Translations under genes and position numbers: made by a program
From: Corylus avellana
Lineage: Eukaryota > Streptophyta > Magnoliopsida > Fagales > Betulaceae
NCBI RefSeq assembly: GCF_901000735.1
Contig: NC_081542.1
Location: 19,483,093-19,547,092, forward strand
Direction: 5' to 3'
Length of the DNA stretch: 64,000 nucleotides
Part shown: positions 1 to 10,295 of the stretch, piece by piece
Position numbering within the stretch: position 1 is the stretch's first letter
Layout: the number at the start of each line of letters is the position of its first letter
Notes under the pieces: generated by a model
What the model saw: only the letters and a program-made list of their open reading frames with translations
Told to the model about the DNA's origin: nothing
Database searches by the model: none

Positions 1-1045
1 CCCTTTGTTTCCAAGATAATTCTTCTTGTTCCAGCAATTCAGCATTATCCTCCTTAAGGACTTTCTCTTGTGCACTTCCGCTGGATCCTTGTACCCTTTG
101 AAGAGCCTCCAGCTCCTTGGTTTTTGCATTGATGAGCCTATGGGTTGCTTTGGTATTCTTTTCCACCCATATCTGGATCACTTTTTTACATGACTTCAGT
201 TTACCTTGGATCATTTCCCAGTGATTTCCTCTTCTCGTTTTTTCTTTCCAAGCCTTGTGCACCACTTCTTTGAAATTTGCTTTAACCGACCAACTGTCCT
301 CTATACGAAACCTCCTTGCTTCTCTCCTACCACCAGTCCTCCTTTCATTAAGCACTACAAGAATGGGATTGTGGTCGGAGCTGCGACTAGCCAATACTTG
401 AACCTCCATATTTACGAAGAGGGATCTCCATTCTGTATTAGCACAGGCTCTATCCAGCCGCTCCTTGGTAAAAGCCCTACCATCTCTCCCATTATTCCAA
501 GTAAACTTGGGTCCTTTAAACCCCAAATCACATAACTGGCAGTCTTCTAGGGTTCTTCTAAACGCCTCCATTTGTCCATTCGCCCGCGTAGCAACTCCTC
601 ACTTCTCGGATAAAGTAAGTATCTCATTAAAATCTCCCAAGCACAACCATGGGGTTGGTGCCATAGCAGCCAAATGGCGAAGTAAGCCCCAAGATTCTTT
701 TCTTTTGGCTGTCTCCGGATGTCCGTAAAAGCCCGAGAATTTCCAGTCCGCCCCTTCCCTTCCAACACTGACTAAAGCATTAATGTGGCGACGACTATAA
801 TTTTGAATAACTACCCGAATATCTTCTCTCCACAGCAATAAAAGACCTCCGCTTTTTCCAACACTGTCCACCACAAACATGTTATCATACCTCAACTTTA
901 TTCGCAAAAAATCTAAATTCTTATTATGTATCTTGGTTTCCATAAGGAAGACCAAGTCGGGTCTCTTTTCTCGCACCAGCTGGTGGAGATCTCGAACTGC
1001 CCGAGGGTTCCTAAGCCCTCGGTAGTTCCAACTTAAAAAACTCAT
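1..1045 (-). pseudogene. LINE ORF2 N-terminus (endonuclease domain), one in-frame stop
   Basis: Begins MSFLSWNYRGLRNPRAV, the typical start of plant LINE ORF2, where an exonuclease-endonuclease-phosphatase domain nicks target DNA. Motifs visible are the Asn of WNYRGL, the catalytic-type Glu of LMETK, and CLGDFNEIL. A TGA at 599-601, in a context where related elements have Trp, interrupts the frame. The same frame then stays open to the window edge and continues the domain (GFKGPKFTWNNGRDG, ERLDRACAN, SSDHNPILV). So the lesion is a single nonsense change, not a frameshift. The reverse transcriptase domain would lie left of base 1. Confidence 0.8.
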
Positions 1046-2610
1046 TGGTGATGGCGGGGCTGTTGAACAGCCTCCGCCGAATCGTCACTCCAATACTTCT
1101 GCACCTCATCTCCATATTTGTTTCGTTTTCCTTCTTTGCGGGCATTATCAAAGGAGACGCTGTTAGCTTTCCTTTTGCCCGTTAATTCTCCTCCCCCCGT
1201 AAGTCCTTCCCCAACCTTATTTTCGGGCAAGCCTTTATTTTTCACTTGGGTTTTCTTTTTCTTGTTACTGGCCCCTTTACTACCATTGCCCACGTTTTTG
1301 TCATCCCCTAGAGCGCGGCCCACCAAGAATTGATCTCCACTTTCCTTTCTTTGCAATTCCTCCACGTCAACCTCCTTGCCTATGACCTGCCAGATCATCT
1401 TCTCCTTAATGGTGTCCCATTGACCCACATAAATGCTTTTTTCCTTATTGGCCAAGATCTTGTCGTTACTATTTTTGTGCACCGCCTCCTCCATAATCCG
1501 TGTATTAATTGATTCATCTCCCTCATTCCTGCGCCCCATAATTGGCATTCCCCTGATTTCCGCCTTTTTGACTCCCCTAGCAGAATCTTCCCATTCTTTC
1601 CCCTTCAAACTCCCATGAATGGCGCTGCTCTGTTTGGAAAGTGACGGACTGCTTCCCTGATCTGTGGGTCCGTCCTGCCCTCTTGCCGGCGCCGGCGAAG
1701 TACCAGTAAACCTATCTCCGGTATCCTCCTCTGCACTGCCGTCCCCTTGCTCATTCTCCTCTTTGGTTTGATGCGCCGTGTTAAAGGCACTCGAGGAATT
1801 GGCGTGGCCTTTCCTTTCTCCGTGAGACCTCCCCCATCCACGTCCACCACCAACACCTCCAATCCTGCTGCTTGGAGGAGGTACCCGGAGACATAGCCCA
1901 AACTCTGGTTCCGATCCATTCTCCCTTGTTCTTCTTCCTCCTGGTTTTTGACACCCTTTGGCACCATGGCGAATGATTCCGCAATTAAAGCAGAACCGCG
2001 GGATCTTTTCATATTGGAACGGAATCCATATAGATGTGTCACGTAACTTCAAGAACCTTCCCCTTGACAGTGGTTTTGACAAATCCAGAATGATGCGAAC
2101 TCGGAGGTATTCTCCCCACCCGACGCCATTTTCGTCCACTTCGACGTCTTCCACCGTACCAACCGACGCCCCTATACGCTCCCCCATCTCCTTGCTCATG
2201 CATGCCAAAGGTAAGTTGAACATGCGCACCCAAAAGGCTGCTCTTTCAAACTCCATCTGAGATGGCGGGATTGTACCATCAAAATCCTCCAGTGATACCA
2301 GGTCGCCATCAAAATTCCAGGGTCGTCCCTCCAGTATCCGACATTTATCCCACTCGTTCTCAAACTCTATAAGAAAGAGATTAACTCCTAAGGTTTTGAA
2401 CGTGACCCTTCCAGTTGGTTGCCATGCCCTTATCAATGGAGTCTTCAAAATCTCCTTGCCCACATTTCTGTCAGCCAGCAATTTGCCGATTACACACGCT
2501 GCTCCCCTTTGCACCAACGGCTCTATCACTGATTCTGGTACCTCCACCTCCACACTTTCTTCCTCAAGCAGACTCAACTTCTCCCATTGTCTCGTCAGAT
2601 CCTCCGCCAT
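1042..2610 (-). CDS. LINE ORF1 protein (DUF4283 plus CCHC zinc knuckle)
   Basis: 522 residues, uninterrupted. The N-terminal ~180 residues look like the DUF4283 domain of plant LINE ORF1 proteins (hydrophobic blocks around GRVTFKTLGVNLFLIEF, then GRPWNFDGDLVSLEDFD). A zf-CCHC_4 knuckle, CFNCGIIRHGAKGC (C-x2-C-x4-H-x4-C), sits at about residues 200-214. The C-terminal half is low-complexity, charged and Gly/Ser/Lys rich. The family role is binding element RNA in the retrotransposition particle. Its stop overlaps the ORF2 start as ATGA (1042-1045), which suggests coupled termination-reinitiation. The ORF is intact, unlike its ORF2 partner, so the insertion is probably fairly young. Confidence 0.85.
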   Translation of the reverse strand: MAEDLTRQWEKLSLLEEESVEVEVPESVIEPLVQRGAACVIGKLLADRNVGKEILKTPLIRAWQPTGRVTFKTLGVNLFLIEFENEWDKCRILEGRPWNFDGDLVSLEDFDGTIPPSQMEFERAAFWVRMFNLPLACMSKEMGERIGASVGTVEDVEVDENGVGWGEYLRVRIILDLSKPLSRGRFLKLRDTSIWIPFQYEKIPRFCFNCGIIRHGAKGCQKPGGRRTRENGSEPEFGLCLRVPPPSSRIGGVGGGRGWGRSHGERKGHANSSSAFNTAHQTKEENEQGDGSAEEDTGDRFTGTSPAPARGQDGPTDQGSSPSLSKQSSAIHGSLKGKEWEDSARGVKKAEIRGMPIMGRRNEGDESINTRIMEEAVHKNSNDKILANKEKSIYVGQWDTIKEKMIWQVIGKEVDVEELQRKESGDQFLVGRALGDDKNVGNGSKGASNKKKKTQVKNKGLPENKVGEGLTGGGELTGKRKANSVSFDNARKEGKRNKYGDEVQKYWSDDSAEAVQQPRHHQ

Positions 2611-3855
2611 AATGCTACCTCTCTCCGAACAACGGTTCCTTCTATTTGCAAACGAGTTGGATAAAATCCCTACAGTCGCCTCTCACCCTTGGACAAGGAT
2701 AGAGGTTAGCCGCTTCACCTTTAGGTTTCTTGAGAGAGAACCCTAGAGAGAAGAAAAAATATATCTTAGAATTTTGGTATATTAAGATGAATACTAAATT
2801 TAAATTTTGTCCACATAGATGATGCCCAACGTGGAATATTTAGTTGAAATGGGAGTGAATTCTGGAGTCAATGTTCGAATTTATGACATCTAATTCTAAT
2901 ACCTTGATAAGTACCACTTATTCTAAAAGCTTAAGTCGTTAGAAAATGATAAATTTAATCATTTAATTAATATTTTAACACAATATAGTAATATACTAAG
3001 CATTACAATGATTTTGAACCAACCTTTGACAACGATCAAATCAAATGCATTGATTTGTGGACAGATATAGCATTGACAATTCTGAAAAAGGATCCAACTT
3101 TAGCAACTATGAAGAATAGCACAAACAGGATAGCATTGCAAGAGTTGGCAAGCAAACCTCTTGCATTCGACATCAGAAGTCAGCTATCAGTGTGGGAAAG
3201 ATGCTTCAACTCATGTGAGTTTGTCTACAACACAATTTTCCTTACTTGCACAAATATGTAACATTTCCCTAGTAGTTGTTTTTATTACTCTAATCACACA
3301 AATGACAATGTTACTCAAATCACCTTGGAATGAGAAAATTAGCGTACTTGATCACACCAAATCTTTAGTTGATATCTATTTCAATAACTATGGGAAATTC
3401 TAACGAGATAAATCATTATATATTGTAAAAATGTCGATCTGTTGCAATACTTGTAGCTCTTCCTTGTAGAGACAGAAGAGCATTGTAAGCAACTCTTTAT
3501 TTATTTAACTTAATTTAATTTTTATTTTAGTTTTTGGCAGAAGATAGCATCTTTATGCCCAGGAAAAAAAAAATTCTATAGATTTTTATAATTTTTCTTT
3601 CTCAGCTTCTTTTTTAAATTCGAGAATAGGCTACGTCGTTCAAATAGCAAGACATCTATCCCCATAAACTTCTGAATTGGAAGCCACAATCAACTCTTTT
3701 TAAAAAACTTTATCTAACTTTATTAATAAAATGGATAAATTATAATTTTATAGTCGTTTCGATTATCCTACTGGACAATTAAGCAACATAATTACCAGAG
3801 ATCTCAATTTAAAAAAGCTGGCAGTACATGTCTCAAATTTATAAAATTGAAAACT

Positions 3856-5040
3856 TAAGGTTCGATTTGTTTCTACGTAAAATATTTTTTGTCGTAAAAT
3901 ATTTTCAGGGGAAGTCATTTTACAGGAAAATATTTTATGATGAATACATTTTCCGCTGTTTCATGCGCTTATGGAAAATCACAAATATTTTTTATATTCA
4001 CAACATAAAAATACTAATATACAATAATTTAAAAAATAAAATATAAAAATATCTGCCCGAGACTTGACCAAGACCCGCCTGGGACTTGACCGAGACCTGC
4101 CTAGAACCTCGTCAGGAGCTGCCCGGGACTTGATCGGGACTCGCCTGGTACCTCGCTGGGACTTGATTAAGAGTCGACCGGACCTGTTCGGGACCCGTCC
4201 CGAACTTCACTGGGACCTACCCGGGACCCCGCCGACACTTGATTGGGACTCGAACGGGCAAGTTCCTGGCAATTCCTGGTGGGGTCCCAGGCAGGTCTGA
4301 TCGGGTTCCGATAAAGTCTCGGGTGGGTCCCGGGCAACTCCCGAGCGGGTCCCAGTCAGGTCCTAACGGGGTCCCGGGCGGGTCTAAGTCAAGTCCAGGG
4401 CGAGTCCCGGGCAGGTCCCGGTCAAGTTCGGGGCGAGTCCCGATCAGGTCCCAGCGAGGTCCCAAGCAGGTCCCGAGCGGGTCTCGATCAGGTCCTGAGC
4501 AGGTCCCGAGTGGGTCTTGGGTAGGTCCCTGTCAAATCCAGGCGAGGTCCGGTCAAGTCCCGGGAGCGTCCCGGGCAGGTCCAGGGCAAGTCCCAGTCAA
4601 CTACCAGGCGGGTCTCGGGCGGGTCCTGGGCAGGTCCCAGCGGTGTCTCGGGCAGGTCCCGGGTGGGTCCCAAGCAGGTCTGGTCGGGTCCTGAGCAGGT
4701 CTTGCGCAGGTCCTAGTCAAGTGCTGGGCGAGTCTGGTCAAGTCCCAGGCGGCGGAGTCCCAGTTAGGTCCCGGCGAGGTCTCAAGCGTGTCCCAGTCAA
4801 GTCCCTGCAGGGTCTAAGGCGGGTTTTGGCATGGTCCGTCGATTCTAGAATGAGATGCTCAAAGTCAGAAAATAGTTTACAGTTTTGGAATCCATAAACC
4901 ATTTTCCAAAAATTAAAAAAGAATTTTTGGTCAAAGGGAAAATATTTTCCATTTACTATTATTTTACGTCGCGCCAAACACCCGAAAATACGTAAAACAT
5001 TTTCCGTAAATCATTTTATGGTGAAACAAACGAAACCTTA
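3856..5040. mobile_element. Non-autonomous TIR DNA transposon with minisatellite core
   Basis: Imperfect terminal inverted repeats: left TAAGGTTCGATTTGTTTC, and right end read in reverse complement TAAGGTTTCGTTTGTTTC. The AT-rich arms are rich in TAAAATATTTT and GGAAAATATTTT motifs and can pair with each other. There is no transposase ORF. The target-site duplication is not clear; a TA or TTA dinucleotide-type duplication is possible. The element lies in the intron between ankyrin exons A and B, and its core is the GC-rich array annotated separately. Confidence 0.6.
4058..4830. repeat. Inverted 11-bp GC-rich minisatellite
   Basis: A degenerate tandem array with a basic unit of about 11 bp, consensus near GGTCCCGRGCA. 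From about 4270 to 4830 the G-rich strand is on top. From about 4058 to 4255 the complementary orientation (GACTTGACCGG-like) is on top, so the array switches orientation near 4260. Because 11 is not a multiple of three, long spurious reading frames on both strands encode V-P-G-R-S-like peptides; I do not regard these as genes. Confidence 0.8.
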
Positions 5041-5187
5041 GTCTCAACGTCAAAAGCATGAAAGCACAAACAGATGGTGACATAGTTTTCCTAAGTTTTA
5101 ATATCATATAGAAATCTTTCTATGAATCTTGCTAAGATAGCTGCCACACGGTTCCCATCTTTCTTAATTGTAAAAATGATATTTCTC

Positions 5188-6207
5188 GTATGCTATGTTG
5201 TTCTGCTACCAGTAAAAATGAAAATATCTAAACACTCCCTTCTCTCTCCTGAAGCCTCCATTTTCGGCAAAGCTTGAGGAGGAGGGAAAACTTCTTGGTT
5301 GCCCTCCTCCTCCCTCTTTTTGCAACATCCAACATCTCTTCCTTCTGAGTTTCTCTCTTCTTGAGAGAACTCCTTGACTTCTAGATTTTTTTCTAGATCT
5401 ACCTATCGTCTTTGACGATTTACCCCCGATCCTCAAAAAACTACAACAGCAATGGATCGCCTCCCTCCGCTTCCGCCATGCCATGGAACGTCTTCTCCAT
5501 CGCTCCACCGGCCGGATCTGTGTAGGCTTGAAGAGTGGCTTTTTCAAAGTCCGATCTACTTCTCTCCATTAGCCCCAACCAGACACGCGCCTATCCCCCA
5601 CCTTCACCGGCGTTCCAGCTCTCCGGCGAACTCCTCTACGGCTCCTTTCGACCACCATGCGCCGGGGCGTGGTCCACACGCTCCTGCGTGTGGATCTAAC
5701 GCGCCGTGCAGTGGCCGCCGAATCCTCCCCCCATTGCAGCTGTTGTATTTTGAGTTTTTTTTTTTTTTTTTTTTTTTTTTCTGTTACTTTGTGTAACTTT
5801 TTGTAAATTTCTTTGGCTTTGTTGCTTAGTTTTTATCCCAATCTGTTTGGTCTTCAGCCTCTAGGTCTGTGGAGTGAATCTTTTTTCCTTTTCTTTCTAG
5901 TTTCCTTTTGGAAACTTTTTTTCTACAGTTACTTCTCATCTAAATCTCCATGGCTTTTTAGGAAGCCTGTTTAGTTGTTTGATAGGGGTTTTCGAACTCC
6001 TGATGGTAGTATCCATCACCAGTATGCGCCGCGGCAAGGGTCTTCTCGAGCTGCATTCGCATCTTTCTTTTCCGTTTCTGAACTCATTCCTGTTTTTTGA
6101 GATCTGGCTGGTTGAGATTTTAGCTAGCTTGTTTTTTTTCTTTTCTGTTCTCTCTGTATTCCTCTTTGTTTGAATGAATGTTGGTTTGTTACCAAAAAAA
6201 AAAAAAA
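5188..6207 (+). mobile_element. 1-kb poly(A) retroposon, no reverse transcriptase
   Basis: Flanked by a perfect 16-bp target-site duplication, AAAAATGATATTTCTC, at 5172-5187 and 6208-6223, with a poly(A) tail (6194-6212, overlapping the duplication). The 3' end TTTGTTACC-A(n) resembles plant LINE 3' ends. The 5' part is pyrimidine-rich, and a central segment has CTCCG/GCGCC-rich sequence and a long T run at 5756-5779. No reverse transcriptase or endonuclease is visible, so it was mobilised in trans, as a non-autonomous LINE derivative or a retroposed transcript. It lies in the ankyrin A-B intron. Confidence 0.75.
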
Positions 6208-7034
6208 AAAAATGATATTTCTCTTTTACTAAACTATATTTGAATAATTTTTTTTTTTTTTCTTTTTCTTAATCACAGGGTTCAAAGGGATGTGTAACAA
6301 AGCTTTGATCCATACACCTGCTCATGAATTAGTTAAACTCCTTTGGAAAGAGGTTCTAGCATTGCCAACAGACAAGTTCGCAGAACTATTTGACAGGCAT
6401 TCAAGTTTTCTTTTTAAAGCTGCAAAATTTGGGAATGTTGAATATCTAATTATACTAATACGCTCTTATCCTGATCTCATATGGAAAGTAGACAAAAAAC
6501 ACAGAAGTATATTTCACATTGCTGTTAAATATCGGCAAGAAAATGTGTTCAATCTAATATATGAGATAGGCGCCATCAAGTATATCATTGCAAAATATAT
6601 TGACCTGGACACTAAGAACAACATGCTACACTTAGCTGGACAATTGGCTCCTTTAGATCGATTAAATACCATATCTGCAGCATTCCTTCAAATGGAACGA
6701 GAGTTACTATGGTTTAAGGTGAGTGGTTATACGATTTGAACTTTCTTTTTTTCCTTTGAATGCATAGTACTAATAGTTATTGGTTGCCCCTTTCACTTAT
6801 CAATTATTAATTTATTCCTTGGTCATTGTAGGAGATAGAAAAGATTGTGCCTCCTTCCTATAGGAAGATGAAGAATATAGATCAAAAAGGTCAACCTAGG
6901 GTTGAAAATCAAGACCGTCAAGGCGTGGATACACCTTCAGACATGAAGATGGTGAATGTAGATCAAAAATATTATGGGAATAAAGATCAATACTTTGAAG
7001 TTGGGGATACACCTTGGGATTTATTCTCAAAGGA

Positions 7035-7134
7035 NNNNNNNNNNNNNNNNNNNNNNNNNNNNNNNNNNNNNNNNNNNNNNNNNNNNNNNNNNNNNNNNNN
7101 NNNNNNNNNNNNNNNNNNNNNNNNNNNNNNNNNN
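7035..7134. other. Assembly gap (100 N)
   Basis: Exactly 100 N, the convention for a gap of unknown length. It separates ankyrin exon C from a repeated copy of exon A. Confidence 0.99.
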
Positions 7135-7385
7135 CATTGCAAGAGTTGGCTAGAAAACCTGTTGCATTCGACATCAGAAGTGAACTATCAGTATGGGAAA
7201 GATGCTTCAACTACTGTGAGTTTGTCTACACACAATTTTCTTTACTTGAACAAATATGTAACATTTCCCTAGTAGTTGTTTTTATTACACTAATCACAGT
7301 ACTAATGACAATGTTACTCAATCACCTTGGAATGAGAAAATTCGCTTACTTGATCACGTACACCAAATCTAGCTCTTTCTTGTAG
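7135..7385 (+). pseudogene. Second copy of ankyrin exon A and following intron
   Basis: The first bases after gap 1 encode LQELARKPVAFDIRSELSV and CFNY, matching exon A at 3136-3214 with a few substitutions. The same GTGAGT donor follows at 7216, and the intron matches 3215-3410 (CCCTAGTAGTTGTTTTTATTA block). No exon B follows in the next 2.6 kb. It is either a truncated tandem duplicate or the result of a collapsed or misordered repeat at the gap. Confidence 0.7.
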
Positions 7386-7519
7386 AGAAATAGAAGAGAA
7401 TTCTAAGTAGCTAGCCTTTTTTTTTTTTTTTTTGAGGCAATATTTGTAGCATCTTTTACTTAATTCAATTGTATCGATCTTAATGTTCAAGAAAAAAAAA
7501 AAGAGTATTATGTAATTAA

Positions 7520-7650
7520 GGTAAAACTTCAGAAAAACTCCTTGAACTTCCACTCGTTTTGAAATTACACTATAAAGTTCAAAAACTCTCAATTTATGGT
7601 ACAAACTTTCAATTTGTTTTTCTAAATATGGTGAGGGTTATTTTAGTTTG
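7520..7650. repeat. Fragment of a Mutator-like fold-back element
   Basis: The sequence GTAAAACTTCAGAAAAACTC, followed by short GAACTTCCACTCGTTTTGAA-like phrases, resembles the arms of the fold-back elements at 48612, 49053 and 52060. Only one arm is recognisable. Confidence 0.4.
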
Positions 7651-9082
7651 GAACTACAAACTGCATGAGGCCGAAGGTATATTCACTTCAAAGCAGTCTG
7701 TTGATTTGAGAACTGAAAACTAGAAAGAGTTTTAGTTTTGAAATGATATATTGGGATACTCAAATAATCTATAAAATGGGGTCAGTGGATTAATATCCCT
7801 GTGCCCAAGTCAATAACCTTCTCACACACTGATAGTAACTTTATCTATGGTGTTAAAATCCAACTCAATTAAGCGGCATTCTTAGTATGAGAATCTCAAA
7901 AAGATCAAAATAGTTTAAAAAGTTCTTTCTGGATGCCTAAAAGAGTTGATAAATGAAAGTTATCGAGACTGAAAGCAGATAGATGTTTGCTTCCTTTTTT
8001 ATTTATTTATTTTGCGTATCTGAATATGCTGTAAATTTGTAAAGATTGTGCGACATGTGCCCAAGAAAACTTTGAACGCTAATATCTTTCATTTTTATGT
8101 ACATACTTAATCGAGGGATTATATCCCATCTTTCTCGTATTTTACACTTGCAATGAGTGTATAATTGGATATGGAATCTAATTGAAGAGGAAAGTATAGT
8201 TAGTTAGCATTGCTAAGTTTCTTATCTGGTGTTGTTTGAAAAGATTGGCAAGTCATGAATTTTCATGGGGTAGATGAGAGTTTGATAAGTGGCTATGAAT
8301 TTCTCTCCTTTTCTTACACTGTTTATGTTCGGGTAAGATGCTCATAATTTGTAATATTTGATGTTTCCTTAGTTGGTGATTGTAGATCTAAGTAGCTGCA
8401 ACATGTTTACATGAGTTCTGTTTTGAATAGGACACTGCAACTCCCCAAAATATAGATGGTGGAAAATTCATAACTGTATCTAACTCTATTGTTGATATAT
8501 TATTGCGATTGTCACTGGTTGATGTCCCTTTTTTCGTAATTCTTTTTAAGCAATATGGACTACATAGTCGTAAGTAGATTATAGAACCCTGTAGGTTTTG
8601 ACATTAGTGTTTTCATTTGTTATTGATTTCGTTTTTAAGTTAATTTAGAAACCAAAGGGTTATAGACAGTTGGGAAAGGGTGACGATGTTGAAATACGTA
8701 TGCAACTCATTCCGAGGTGAACTAGACTGATCTGTACCTATTAAATGGTGCATGGGAATAAGTAATATCTTTTTCATGGGTGGGGTTGTATTCCCTGTGC
8801 TAGAACTGTTTTATATGACTAGGTCTTTAGCTAAATGTAACAATTCATTGATCCTGACAGACAATGTAACTTTATTCATTTTCCTTCATAACAGGATAAA
8901 TGAATAAGATCAAAGAAAAGAAAGTCCATTTTATTTTAAATTTGCTGATTGTTCAGAAGTTAGGGAGCTATGATTGACAACATATGTGGATTTAATACAT
9001 CTTCTAAGAAGTAGACAGTGGAGAAACTAACAAACAAAGCTTAGTTGGGGTAAACAGAACAGGAATTCTAGCCAAGTGTTAA
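7651..9082. other. No gene recognised
   Basis: AT-rich sequence with frequent stops in all frames. It may include the promoter and a non-coding first exon of HAD copy A, but no splice pair or conserved coding segment is visible. Confidence 0.6.
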
Positions 9083-9181
9083 AAAGTGAGAACTGAATTG
9101 ACAAGTTGGTGAAGTGGTGTATGAAAAGAAAGAAGTGAGAACTGAAATGACAAGTTGGTGGAGTGGTGTATGAAAAGAAAG
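9083..9181. repeat. Two-copy direct repeat, about 50 bp
   Basis: The block GTGAGAACTGAATTGACAAG...TATGAAAAGAAAGAA is repeated once with two or three substitutions. Confidence 0.75.
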
Positions 9182-9218
9182 AAACTAACCAACCTACTGC
9201 ATTGATGCATCCTATGAG

Positions 9219-9411
9219 CAGGGGTGGAACTAGGATTTTAGATGTGGGGGACGAAACATAAAAAATAAATAAATAAATAAATAAAAATAAAATAAAATAA
9301 AATAAAATATTAATGGGTGAAAATTTAATTTTAAAAGAATTATACATGTATTTTTAAAAACATTTGGAGAACTTTTTGGGGCTTGGGGGGACCGTACTAG
9401 TTCGACCCTTG
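9219..9411. mobile_element. hAT-like MITE
   Basis: Ends are related inverted repeats (CAGGGGTGGAACTAGGAT; right end reverse-complemented CAAGGGTCGAACTAGTAC), flanked by an 8-bp duplication with one mismatch (CCTATGAG/CCTGTGAG). The interior is AAATA-rich. The same insertion is at 50237-50377 in the duplicated segment, so it predates the duplication. Confidence 0.65.
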
Positions 9412-9869
9412 CCTGTGAGGACCATTGTTGGGGTCAATGCTTTCAACTAAGTGATTAGACTATATCGCTTAACTGTGCAACATAAGTGGAGAAGGTTAAA
9501 ACGAAAGTATCTAAAGAGAGGGTTTTAGCGCATATAATTAGCTCAGAAGTAGGAGGATTTTAGTGCAGACCATATTTTTCTCCCTCTACATTTTTCCATT
9601 TGGAGTGATTGAGCTACTTTGTCAAAAAGGACTTTCATGTTAGCGTTATTGACAAAAACTAAAATTTTGGAAAGAAAATGCATGTTCACCAAGATTCTAT
9701 TTTTGATGGAGAAGCCTTTGCATTTTAGGTAATTTTGTCATTGATATAGAGCAACTTAATCAAAAAAAAAGAAGAAAAAAAAAAGAAGGAGATTTACCTT
9801 AACATTTTCATTGACTTGGTTGGGACATTTTTTTAATGCTACCTAAATGTTTAAATAGTGTAAATGCAG

Positions 9870-10181
9870 GATTTGTTGAAACCGCTGAAGGGGTTGGTTG
9901 ATCCAAAGTATCGCTCTGGCTTTATTCAATAAGTGCTACACTTAAATTTTAAAGTCATTCTATTCCAAGAGTCAGCTTTGCAGTTGCTACTAAAATGTCA
10001 ATATTGTCAAGATTACGTTGCATCACTGTGGATGTTACTGGTACTTTGATAGCTTACAAGGGAGAACTTGGTGACTACTATTGCATGGCAGCCAAATCTG
10101 TTGGGCTGCCATGCCCTGACTACAAGCGTGTGCATGAAGGCTTCAAACTTGCCTATAAAGACATGGCCAGAAATTATCCTT
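9870..10181 (+). pseudogene. HAD-hydrolase (HDHD3-like) copy A, 5' part
   Basis: An acceptor at 9868-9869 (AAATGCAG) opens an exon with a 5' UTR and the ATG at 9995. The coding part, MSILSRLRCITVDVTGTL onwards, is the N-terminus of the plant haloacid-dehalogenase-like hydrolase domain protein 3 family. Motif I is DVTGT, with the nucleophile-type Asp at residue 13 and Thr where many HAD phosphatases have the second Asp. The coding sequence is identical by eye to copy B (50973-51159) up to AATTATCCTT, where it is interrupted by CACTACAAGAAA. The exon resumes at 40089. Copy B contains the uninterrupted exon. HAD enzymes typically hydrolyse small phosphorylated substrates; the substrate of this family is not established. 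Confidence 0.85.
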
Positions 10182-10195
10182 CACTACAAGAAATT

Positions 10196-10295
10196 NNNNN
10201 NNNNNNNNNNNNNNNNNNNNNNNNNNNNNNNNNNNNNNNNNNNNNNNNNNNNNNNNNNNNNNNNNNNNNNNNNNNNNNNNNNNNNNNNNNNNNNN
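10196..10295. other. Assembly gap (100 N)
   Basis: Exactly 100 N, starting 14 bp inside the CACTA terminus. Confidence 0.99.

Larger units (their letters stand above)
1..2757 (-). mobile_element. LINE (non-LTR retrotransposon), 5' part
   Basis: Two overlapping minus-strand reading frames in the usual plant LINE order: ORF1 with a CCHC knuckle, then ORF2 beginning with an apurinic-type endonuclease. The 5' end lies near 2757, just beyond a short leader upstream of the ORF1 start at 2610. The element runs off the left edge, so the reverse transcriptase, 3' UTR and poly(A) are not visible. The exact 5' boundary is uncertain because no target-site duplication can be checked. Confidence 0.85.
2996..7034 (+). 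pseudogene. Ankyrin-repeat/PGG family gene (ACD6/ITN1-like), partial
   Basis: Three exons of a plant ankyrin-PGG protein in the correct order. Exon A (about 2996-3214) has the ALTILKKDPTLAT and LASKPLAFDI signatures and a GTGAGT donor. Exon B (6279-6718) reads MCNKALIHTPAHELVKLLW, then ankyrin repeats (LFKAAKFGNVEYLIILIRSY, IFHIAVKYRQENVFNLIYE, NMLHLAGQLAP) and ERELLWFK. Exon C starts at 6832 with EIEKIVPPSYRKMK and runs to DTPWDLFSK just before gap 1. Splice phases match (T|GG at A/B; phase 0 at B/C). The start codon, upstream repeats and the C-terminal PGG transmembrane domain are absent or in the gap. Family members act at membranes in defence and stress signalling. The A-B intron was enlarged by the two insertions at 3856-5040 and 5188-6207. 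I cannot tell whether the gene is functional: the visible exons have no stop, but the 5' part is not recognisable. Confidence 0.65.

Noticed and set aside
4064..4977. Overlapping long ORFs on both strands (V-P-G-R-S and D-L-P-G-T repeats)
   Set aside because: They are translations of the 11-bp minisatellite in different frames, with no domain and no splice context.
5206..5796. Two 110-codon frames on opposite strands as genes
   Set aside because: Both lie inside the retroposon, show low-complexity Arg/Ser/Pro composition and have no recognisable family.
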